Shown here in pieces: positions 29,412 to 41,400 of a stretch of 64,000 bases of DNA. Source of the DNA: Phoronis australis (taxonomy: Eukaryota > Phoronida > Phoronidae); assembly GCA_002633005.1 (NCBI GenBank), contig NMRA01000148.1, positions 765,244-829,243 on the forward strand. Reading direction: 5' to 3'. The position numbers and the translations under genes are program-made. The notes beneath the pieces are model-generated. The model searched no databases. It was not told where the DNA came from and worked only from the letters and a program-made list of their open reading frames with translations. The first letter of the stretch is position 1. Each line of letters opens with the position of its first letter.

Positions 29412-32400
29412 CTAGGAAAAGAGAGAACATAAATCAAAAGGGCTTGTTAGAGCAACAATTTTCAACCTGTGATATCTATAGCCGTTCAGATAGGTAAATT
29501 TAGTTAAAAAATTGTGTAACACCATATATGATTGATGCTCAGGAGTGTTGACTCAGCAGTGGCCTACACGTCCAATGGTGTTCTGTACATGCATGGATTC
29601 CACTTATCAACTATTTGGAGTAAAAATCACTAATCCTTTTTCCACTGGAGTAATTAAGATCTAGGCACACTTGTTGTTTTGCTTCATAGAAGTGCCCACA
29701 ACTGGAATGCTTCAGGAAGATCATCACTGAACTTGACACCATCTGAGAAGTAGGCCTAACCATATACAGAACCCAACTTTGAAGGGGTGTTACATGAAAA
29801 GGATTTTTCTCTGGTTTAATGAAAAAGGTGAAGTAATTAGTTTAAAGTATTCTAATTGGATGCACTTGAATTATCTTCCTGAGATTTTTAAAAAATGTCA
29901 AAAAATAAGATTTTAGAAGGAAGTTAAAATAATGTATGTTGCAATTCTCCACATGTTCTCTCTGAATATGATAGTTGGCCAGCCAAATTGAAGTCATTTT
30001 GAAACTGTAAATAAGGTCCAGCAGGTTTGTTGAGTCAGTCTGGTCAATCAAAACCTTATAAATTGTTTCAATTGAGAGAAAAACATTTAATGTCCTACTG
30101 GGCAAAGAGGGCCAAGCCTCAGTGGAAAACCAGCCCATTGCTTGAGCCAACATAGGCTGTTACATAATGTACAGTCCTGAACAGATGTGGATAAATCAAA
30201 ATTATACAAAGAAACAAGATGCAAAAGCAAGAAAATATCTCATGAAAAGAATCTTATGTTGACACTCACACCAGTCGAGATTTGGCAACTCTACTGGTTT
30301 ACGTGCCTGAAAATTTGCTTTGCTGGAATTAATCAAAGACACCGTGCTATTATAGTTGATTACATCGCCTCAGACTGCTGATATTATCATTCTCCAGCCC
30401 AATAAACAGACCCATAATAAACACACTGGGGGTGACGATAGTCTTTTTAAATTTTCGTTTTGAAAGTTTTTAAATAACATATTTGAACAGTTAGTGAAAA
30501 TTTATGCATGTGATTAGGTTTTTGAATTTTGAAATTCGGACAAGAAATCAATGACTTTTACAAACTAAAACTTTTGTATAATCTTGCCATATTATGATCC
30601 TCATGAATTCTGCTGAAATTTACAATTAGCACATTACATCATGATATCCGTTTTTAGTGCCATGCAAAAACGGTTAAATTATCATGCTTTCCTTTTGTCA
30701 CATATTACTATATCTTACAACCAAAGTACCTGTGTTTCCACTTGTATCACCAGCCTTCTTAGCTCTTTTCTCTCTCGAGGCCCTTGGCCTGAAACAAGCA
30801 ACCACCACAGATAACATTAGATTTCATTTTTTGCAATAATATGCCACACAACAAAATATTTAAGAGTAAAGTACCCAAATTCCCATCCCCTTATGTGTAC
30901 TGCATCCCTGCAAAAGAATTTCAATAGCGTCCTCCCCCCGCAGGAAGCGAGGTCTCAACTCAAATCTGAATGTCAATGTGGTTTTGGTCCACCCCTTAAT
31001 TAGTAATGAAAGAACCAGAGACAGAATGGTTTTATCAGTGCATAATTTAGTTAGGCATTTTATAAGCTCAGCTTGGATTTTGCAATAATATATATAGAGA
31101 ACGTCACCGTCCAAACTGACTTTCCATGCAGGAAGTGAGTTCTTCAGTTAACATTGAGTTTTATTGTAAGGTACACATTCCTTCTGCATACAATGAAAAA
31201 CAAGACAAACACATAAACACTCACCTATGAGACTTTCTGTCATCATCACTATCACTAGAACTTGTCAAGGATGACATGGACGGCGTCCTTGACCTCACAG
31301 GTGGTGGGGATGGGGACTGTCTGGTCACGTGAGTCAGATCCGACGCATTACTCTTAGCACTCTTGGGTCTATATTTAGGACCTGATGCGTTACTCCTCCC
31401 ACTCGCAGGCCTTGCTGATTCCGAATCTGCCTTTGTATTCCCTGGATGTACCTTGTCATCAGAGGCATTACTGCTGGCACTCAAAGGTCGCGAGCTTGGC
31501 GTTTTGTGGTTAGAAGTGGCACTCTTAGGCCTGTTACCAAACTTGCGATCGGAGGAGTCGCTACTAGCACTGGTAGGTCTGTGATTGGTCTCATTTATAG
31601 CTCCCTTATGATCCTCATCTGGTTGAGCAGCACTCTCTTTAGTTTGCTCTCCTGGCTCATCAGTGTTTTTGGTATTTTCACCCTGTATTTTCATGCTACG
31701 GTCAGAATCATGACTTTTTGCACTTGCAGGTCTACCATCCACACTGGTTACCCCATCAACAGTCTCCTTTTCAGCCTGACTTGATTGTTCCTGATTACTT
31801 TCACTTTGAGGTTCATGGTCACTTCCATTCCCTTTTCTTCTTTTTGCAACAGTTTTAGCTTCATCAACATATTTGCTGGAGTCATCTGACTGCTTGTCAT
31901 TAACTGATGGAACACTGTTTACCTCTTCATTGCCAGCTTCATTGTCTCCTTCTGGGTGACGCACCTCTGTACCATTCTCCTCTGACACATGTGTACTGTC
32001 AGCCGTATTCTTTTCAGATGCAGCACCATCTTTAACATCAGTAGCAGCAGAACCAGCCTCCTTACTGTCATCCGTAATGGTCGGCGTATTACCACCACTG
32101 CCACCAACCTTGTTACAGCTTCCATTTTTCTTAAAAGTCGACTTATCGCTGTCTTTACTATCTGATGACTCTGAGCCAGACATCTTGGGAGATTTGTCAT
32201 GTTTCTTTTGCTTACTCTTTCTGTCATTCTCCTTCATTTCCTGACCCTGCAACTTGTCACTGTTTTTAGATTTATCGTCAACATCACTGTGGTCACTGGA
32301 TTTATTACCATTGGATGTCTGCTTTTTACTGGCCTCTTTCTCCATTCTTTGGTCAGTACCGGAATCCTGAGAGGTGTTGCTTTTTCCACTTCTAAGTGTT

Positions 32401-35400
32401 CCCCCTGTAGAAGGTCTCTTGGTTCTCGGTGAGCTTGAACCACTCTTTGAACGTGGTGTCTCGGTACACTGCTCAACTTCACCAAACTGTTTCTTCCTTG
32501 GACCCTGTATGTACTTCATGTATTTCAGGTACTCGTGGTGGGTGAAAAATCCTAGAAAACACAGAGTGTACATTTATGAGCCCCTGAGTAGATTTTACTC
32601 TTAAAAATACATATGAAATGGTTTCTGTTGTAGGGAAGCACCTACAGATCGGCACTACTTCAGCTAGACCATGCTTGTCACATAAGAAGACCTGCAGTGA
32701 CGAAGTCATCTTATCAAGCCTCATCTCTAACAACAACAAACCCATCAGTTCTTCCCTAGCCAAGGAAGAGAAAAGTTAAAATCAAAGGTTACGGGCCTGA
32801 AATCAAAACTTGTTTTTTATGGAAAGCTGGTTTGTATCAAAGGTGATATGAACCAGCTTTCAGGCAAAAAACTAGCATTTCTCACTTAATCAGGGTATAT
32901 GCCTCATGCACCTCTCCCACTATGCCATAAAGAACTTAATTTTTCATATGACATTTCAAGCTTATAAAGACTTGCCCAACCTCATCTTCCATGCCTTTTT
33001 AAAGAATTTAATTGTTAATATTACTACTCAAACCATACTAATTACGGTTTCTTACCTCGCCTTCTCTCTCGTGTTATCAGCTGCTCATATCTATCCTGGT
33101 TGAGCACTTTAAGTTGAGCAGTGCTATACACCCGGGCAATGTCCCACATGTATCTTTGTTGTCCACGAGTAAAGTCCGGGTGGTGTAAGTACTGGTGTCT
33201 GCGGAAAGAGGGCGGCACCGTTTTTGGTCGAGGTTGCTTGGGCTTGTTGTTCTCAAGACTGCTCCATCTTGCATCAGACGACACCTGACAGTCGTAATGA
33301 TGCCATTCGTTGACATGAGAGCCATCTGTAGTAGAAAACATACATTACTTAAAGCCACAAAGCTACAGCTAGTAAATTTCATCTAGTGTTTTTAATTAAT
33401 TTCTTTGCTCTGACAACCAGATTTTGACAGGAAATGACAGCCTACAAGATCCAATGTATTTAGTCCAGAGTGTGTGCGTAGTATATCTAATACTGTTGCA
33501 AGTGTTTGGTGTCGCACATATCTTAGCAAGATTTCGATAGAGACATTTGTTCACGTGACAAACTTTTGCGAGAAATAATCACGGGTACAACCTGGGAAGA
33601 TCTAAGAATATAAACATTGTAAAATCCAGAAAAAAGTGTTATGGAACAAATTTCATATTGAATTACAGAGCTATTGTCTAGAAACAGCTTCCTGGTGTGA
33701 AGATGAACACGAACTTTAAATTTATACCTTGACTGCTGGCGGACTGAGTTCTGTTTGTGTCATGTGCAAAGTTTGAAAGTGTACAAGCCTCAGTTATATA
33801 TTTTACGTATTACTGAACTGTTGATTTTTAAATCTGTTTTTCAAATGTTAGTGATCTTAGTTGATATATAGTTAGTGTTTTCTTTTACCAAGTAAAAGCA
33901 TCTGGATACAAAACCCAGAAATGTCCAAACAGTAGTAATACTAAATGTAAAACAACACTGCACTGTGGGAAACATGGGATGTTGGGATATCAATCATTGT
34001 ACTCACTTGAGAACTTAACAGGGGGTCTCTGTGTGGTGTTTATCCAGGCCCCAGAGAGAGGGACAACATGCTCTGGTTGATATCTTGGAGAGCTGGAGTC
34101 AAGGCACTTTATGTGTTTCGTACTATCATATGCTGTATCTGCAACAGAAGACCGGCCTCAGTATCTCCTGCATGCTATGTTCAGGACTGTTTGGAAGTTG
34201 AGTGGACTTTTTAATTTAGAGAAGTAATTAGGGGCATGTTCGGACATTTGCAGTGCATAAATGTAATTGAAATTGTGAATTTTCTCTCATAGGTTACTTC
34301 ACATTCCAACCTCGCCGACAAAACACTTCAATGGCGGCCATTTTGCTAGTCTTCGTCTGTAAGGTCTCAATTAAGCTTACTCATGAAACACATGCCATTC
34401 ACTTACATGATTTTATGTGCTCTAACAAAACTTGCATGAAACTAGGCATGCAAAGCATAAACAAGATTGTAAAGACATGTTCATGTATCTACATTGGGTG
34501 TTTGAATCAAATTATTGTTTAAAATTTAAAATCAATTGTAGCTTATTCCCAAGCATGTAACAGTCTTCATAACTCCTTAAAGGAATTTTTATTCAAATGG
34601 AGAACTGGAAAACTTTGTAATATGATTATTTATTTTCATCAACAACAAGAACTTTTGAAGCAGCCTTGGGAAATTTTTGTGAATGCTTAGTTAACTGTAA
34701 ACAAAATGCATTATGTAAACGCAAGAAATCACCTACTTTTAAAATGGCGCTCTGGATCTGGACTTGGACTGAAATAAACATGTTTAATTATTGTTAACAC
34801 ACATTCCATTAACAGATGCACATTTTCCACTGGTAAATGTGGCAAACTCATAAAATTCAATAACAACTCAATTAACTTTATAATAATTCGTACCTCATCA
34901 AAAACCTAAACCAGTTGGTACAGTGCATTGCAATGAAATCTATATTTCAGAAAATTTCACACATATTCATGAATACAAAAATACCTTACAATATCATACT
35001 GAACCTCAAAATTAACAAGTTCTTTGAAAGAAACAGCTGCAATGTTCAAATTTTATACAATGGCCAATTTTGTTTACTTAGTGTAACTTTAAAAAATAAT
35101 CTTTTCCCAAAACCACAGATGCACACAATGTACCTGTTAGAGCATGCAGGGGATTGTCCACGCAGTCTGGTCTGGAAAAGAATGAATATTCAATTAAACC
35201 AGCTACAAACCTGCCTTCCGTCAAAAATTTAACTTTTGATTTAGACAGCCTACCATTACGTAACTGGCTTCAAATTATTCCCTAGTGACCTCAGAAGTGA
35301 TTTTGCCTTAGAAAAAATGAGAATTAGAAATTGCTCAAGACCAGACTCTACAAGCTGGCAAGGTCTCAAGAAATAAAGAACTGTCTGTTTTCCCAAGCTC

Positions 35401-38400
35401 AGAAACCATGTGTCATATGCGTGAGGAACAAGGCAAGACCAGCTTTAGAGCAGTAAGTGATCGAAATCAAAGATAGTTTCTTTGATGGAACATGGGCTCC
35501 TGGCAGATTTAAAGCCCAAAAGAATGAAAGCGTATGTAGAATACCGTGTTTACCAATGAGTCTGTCATATATGCACTTTCAAAACCAAGACAACTGAATG
35601 CGGTGCCAGACAAAATACACACCATACGTTTCGCACAAAAATGGTGAAACGCTTTTTATGTTTTTTTTTCATATATATATATCCATCCAATTGTGCCCTA
35701 AACTCAAAAAAATTACAAAATGGCTGTTATGGGTGTTTTTCAATAAGATATATCACTAACCAAAGCAAATGGTGTTTTGTTGAACTGTCCCTTAATTTGT
35801 TTTAGGCAAACATAATTTTGCTGTAAAGCAAATGCAAACTGTGGAAGGTACTCAGACACATCCAATGAAAATGTCAGATATCCATGAATAAATAAAGTTA
35901 GAAATGGCAAGCCTCAGTCACAGCAACAGAAACAATCAATAGTGTCGTTCCCATGTGAAAATTGGTGGAAAAAATCTCGTGTATTTTTTCAAGCAAACTA
36001 GCACAAGGAAAAATTTTTGCATTGGGACACAAATTTGCCGGGATTCTGAATTCTACCAAATTTCACTTCATTAATGCCAGGAAAAATTATTAGTAAGTTA
36101 CGTGGTTTGTTGATTCAATTAAAATTCATTGTTATTTGTATCATAAAGCCACCAGTGTTGGTGCATGTTTTGTACCACACTGTGTAGTGTCAGTGTCTGC
36201 CAATAGGGGAGATATAACTTTCTGGTGGTCATGAACCCTCTGGGAACACAACAGTTTGCGAAATAAATCCGATGAATTTGTTCCTCAAAATATTTCTGGG
36301 ATTTCAAAATACATGTGATCGGCACTACTGGAAAAACCCAGGAACGATGGCCCTTTGTAACACTCCAGAATTTGCTTCCAATCATCTCACTAAAATTTAA
36401 TGACACCCTGAGTGCAGCTTCAGTGAAAACTGAACTACTGTAGTATCAGATGAAATATCTACAACCGAAACATTCAGCTTTATGATAGTTTTGATGCACA
36501 CTGGAATATGCTATCTGTTAAAACAAAAATAAAAATGAAAAATATCACCAAACCTTGATAAAATGTTAGTCACCACATTTCATGTCATTCAAACATCGAT
36601 TGCCCTCTTCGGATAAATTTTATTTTAAACCACAACAATAATTCAAATTGTCAATTTTATTTTCAGTTTCTTATGTACGATTGCTTTTAAAATTTTTGAG
36701 TCAAATCGTAATGTATTTATTATTTCAATCATTTTTGCTGTCAATGTAATATAAATCTATTAATCAAAAAACCCACCTTATTTGACTTGTTGTTTAGAAT
36801 TATCATACATGACGGAGTGTTTCCAATATCGTATATCTTAGCAACAGGACTGTCGCTAGGCCACTTCTTATCTGTAACCCTGCAAAAATAAAAAATCACA
36901 AAGTCACATGAGATTCTGTGTTGATAAAGTGAAAGAAAAATCTGTTAAAATTGAATTTTAATTCAAATATGATTAATAGTGTGAAAAAAACTGCACTTTA
37001 TTGTAAACTTTCTCAAATACAGTTATCTCGAATACAGAGTAGGGTATTGGTGGTGGTGAATATGCCATAAAAATCCAGAGGGTTCAGCATCTATTTTGCA
37101 ACTTCTGTATTTAGTCAGACTTGCTCCCAAGCTTCAAGGGTTCGCAAAGCTCACACAGGATTATTTGATTTCAAAGAGCCAAGTAATTTTTTAATTAAAA
37201 TGGCAAAAATAAAACCATAATATTTGGTGCCTCTCTGAACTCAATTCAATACTTTTATAAAGTTGTGTTATACAGTAAAATCTCATTAATATAGAACTCA
37301 CTATAACGGACAAGTGAAATTTGTTTATTCGTGAAAGATATGCAACAATAAAATAATGCTATTACATGTTCAAGGTCTGTACCATAGCCACCAACAGAAA
37401 ATATTGTGAAAAACTTCGGGCATTTACTACAATGTTAAAAGCTTATTAAAAATTATAAGAAGGATATTTTGGTAATTACTTTTGTCTAAAATTGGTGAGA
37501 TTCTACCAGAAAATATGAGTACACCAAGATTAACTTCATTTAGTATTTGCCACGTCGCCACCATGTATGAATCAGACCTGAAAACACCACTACATCTGAA
37601 CTATAATCAAAAATAATCTACAACAAAAATGCCACCTGACAACTTCATACTTAAAAATTTTGTTGTCCTCAGAATTCTGTTGTCACGCAATCAGGCCACC
37701 ATCCGATGTTCTACTCGCAAAATTTGCAAATTTTCACTTTGAATCGCCCATGCTCAGCTTAACGCCTGGCCCCATATTCATTAAGATTATAACTTCATCA
37801 AACAATCTATTATTTTGCTAATTGTCTACAAAACTATAATTTTGAACTCTCAGTAAACAAAATATGAATCAAAGTAGAAAGCCTCTGGAATTTATTGTTT
37901 GACTTTAAACCAAACTGCCATTAACTGGATTTTAGTATCTGAAAATTTCAATCAGCCATTTCTGAGACATGATGTTTGGATGTTTGTCAAATCTGGGCAT
38001 TTTTCTAAGGTTCAACAACATTAAAAGTACCAGTGTCATTGTGGCACTTATCTCGCGAAAATTTTAGCTCCCAAAACTTATGTAACTCCCTTAGCTTTGA
38101 GTTACATGCGTTCCTCTGCTTCAGCGGAACTTTGTTGCATTCAGGTCGGAAAATATCAGCTCTTTACAAAGAGGCGTGAAATTGTGCTTTTGTCTCACAT
38201 ATATTCAACCATTATGGTACTTGTTTACAAAAAAAAATGGTGAACACATTTGCATAAGCAAATTGACCGTTCGGGTAATGCTCACCCTCGACTGTTTAAA
38301 AATTTAGTGTTTTAAATGCCCATAATTGGCTTCGCACCCACCGTGACTTTTGAGTTCTCCATCAAACAGGATAGGTATGGTATGCTTTTGTTTCAGGGTA

Positions 38401-41400
38401 CTCCATGGCATCAGGTATGGGGAAATGTACACAGAGGTGCTAACATTGTCACCACTCACAAAAAGAATTATTGAAGAAAATAACACCACTGTTTAAAGCA
38501 ATACAACTGTGAATTGAACCATATTTTTCTTTGCAACAGGCCTTGCCAGTCAATTATTACCAGGGTTTATTTTCTTTTCTAGGGTCAACAGACATTACTA
38601 GTGAACTGTAAAGGTATTGCTCTCCTTACAGTCAACTTTAAACACTGTTGTCATGGGTTTGTTATTCCAAGGGTATTATGTGGTTTAGGAGTTTGTTTTT
38701 ACAGTCAAATCATAGTATGGTGATAAGTCTGGGTGTTGTACCAAGCTCAACATAGTCTATAGATGATATCAGTCATAACAGTTAATTTTGATTATAATGC
38801 CAAAAGCACCATCCTCATGGCAAGGTTGTCAACAATAGTTTATAATTCCCAAATCTGACATAGTAATTATCAATTTCATGACATAGGGACAGGAGTCTGT
38901 AAAAATTCTTCTTATAAAGTACAAGCCAAAGCATTCAGATAAAATAACCCGGAATTCCCTGTCATGACAGCTTAGAAGACGCCCATAACCAGAGTAATCT
39001 CTCCTCAAGGGGACTAACAGCAAAGTTAGTAAGGTGGTTAAGCCATTCTGTAATTAGAATTTTGTGCCCCCTAATAGTTATTACCAACTATGTTTTCTGT
39101 CAACAGAATTAGATGTCATGACAGGGAAGCAGTATATTGTCTGATCACTTTTGTCTTGTACTGTAATTTAGACATGAAACTTCATCTGCAGAAACTCAGT
39201 TTTACATCATGCACTGAACCATACTTGGAAGTGCTTATCTACAGGACCTTTAAAAACTGTCAGAAATTAATTAAAAAATGATTTTTACAATAGTCATGAT
39301 TGTTTTCAGGCCTCAAAAATGCCCAGGTCATTACACTTGCTATCAAAACTTCTAGTTCAGTCAGAAAAAAACATACAAGAGTAAAGTGGCTAACTGCTAA
39401 ACAAATAACTAGAAAAATGACCAAACTGTCAAACTTGCAACACCTCAGAAATGGCTGGTTGACTCACGTGAAACTTTAAGAATAGATTCCTTGCTTTAAG
39501 GACTGTTCTCCAAAACATGGTCAGGAATTGTCATTTAAATTAATAAATTCACTTTTGCATGAAAAGTACTAAAAAAGGACTTACATGATTTTTGTGAAAA
39601 ACAAAAATATAAAGCTGCATAAATCAGAAACGAAATGATAACCTAGAAAAACGTAATAGTATTTTGAGATTTCATCATGAATATTTATAACAAATGAAAT
39701 TTGGCCATGTTATGTATACTGTCATTTTGCTACGATTGAACCTTTCTGTTTTGTTATATTTTACTTAAATACGACATAGTCATATGACCCATTCAGTGGC
39801 AGATTGGTATCAAGTCAAAAACCCAAATCTACTGACTTCCAGCTTTCAGAAAGTATTTACCAGTACACTTTTCTTGAGTTAAATGCTATATGTTTGTACA
39901 TATTTGACTGACTACACAAACTTGTTGATAAGGACCTACATAACATTAAGACTATCCAGTGGTGGATTTAAGGGGGGGGCCAACGGGGGCCATGGTTCCC
40001 CCTAAAATTATCCCATATTCCATTTGGCACGTCCGGGGTGCGAATGTCTGATCGGCAAAATCCTGGCTAATACTCTGCCATATCCCCCCAATCAAAATCC
40101 TGGATCCGCACCTGTTATCATACAGCAAAATTACTAAAAACCTTTCCTTTAACACAAATGTTCAGACTCAATGTCCATTGGTGGATTTAAATTGGTTATA
40201 GAACATAAAAATCATAAAGCCTTTCTTTGGTCCAACTAAGTTTTTTACGAGAAATTGGAGAAACAAAATTTCATTATTCCACCATACTCTGTCACAAGCA
40301 TCCTTTTCTCATTGCAACTCCTTTCTTACAAGCCCTAGTTCTTTTCTTTTTAATCGCAATTCAGTTCTCATACACTGCCTTTCGTTTCACAGTGGATAGG
40401 AGACACATATTGCATGTGCAAGACAACATGTAACCCCTGCTTGGCAACATCCCAGTATGCGAAACAAAAGAGAAGAATTGCTGCACATGAGAAAAGAACT
40501 GCAGCTCGTGAGAAAATAAGTGCGTTCACTGAAAGAATGCTGTTTATGAGAACGCTCTTGTGGGACCCACCCTTGTGGCACCCACCCTAGTGAAACTCAC
40601 CCTGGCGGGGACTGGGAACCCACCCTTGTGGGGATCTTCCCTTGCATGGGACTCACTCTTGCAGGTACCAGACTGGCAAGGACCCACCCTTGTGGGGGAC
40701 CCACCCGTGACTGAGATAGATAGTCCAGACCTGCCAACCGACTCTATTAAAAGGACAAGGCTTAGACATCCACACATTAATCAGGTTCAAGAGATCCATT
40801 AACTTTTGTCAACAAGAGACAGTTCTGAATTTCATTGATCATCAAATTATGAATGCCCAATCTACGTAAGTGCAACTTTGTTTGGTATTTCCCTCTAGAT
40901 TAACTCTGCTCTATAACTTCAGCAGTTGCTATTAGATACAAACCATTCGCTCAATACAACTTTTATGATCAGTTAGCAAATTTTATGAATAAAACATGAT
41001 ATAATGAGAGCTGTTAGAGTTAGTAATCGACAGCCCATTGATACATTAATTAACGGTTTCAATCACGTATTAACAACAATTGAAAAGGTCCCAAACAAAG
41101 AAATGGTGCATCAGAGGCAGATACATCTGTAAAAATTTGTAAACATCCCTTTAATTGACTTAAGTGTCAAGTGCATTTTAAAGTGACATTATTCGTGAGA
41201 AAAGAACTTTCTTAGATCTCCACCAGCATGGATTCGAACTGGGAACTTTCACGTTTACAGCAAACACTCTGCTGATGAGCTGAATCGGACTCGTTAATTA
41301 ACAATGCCTTGATGTCAGTGAAGAACAGCAGACATTGGCAACAATCAGTGATATGTAATAAAATGTAGGTTATTGCACATACCTTGTTGTTATATGACGT

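Noticed and set aside
31363-32432. Several plus-strand and other-frame open frames over the large exon at 31225-32551
   Set aside because: They are mirror frames of a Ser/Lys/Asp-rich coding exon; the minus-strand frame is the one that closes with all other exons.
33077-33382. 101-codon minus-strand frame starting MALMSTNG
   Set aside because: It is the wrong frame of exon 33056-33325; the frame with NEWHHYDC joins both neighbours and this one does not.
41231-41286. Functional tRNA gene on the minus strand
   Set aside because: A and B boxes are present but the ends do not pair as an acceptor stem, and a related copy with a shared tail exists at 27900, so a SINE is a better fit.
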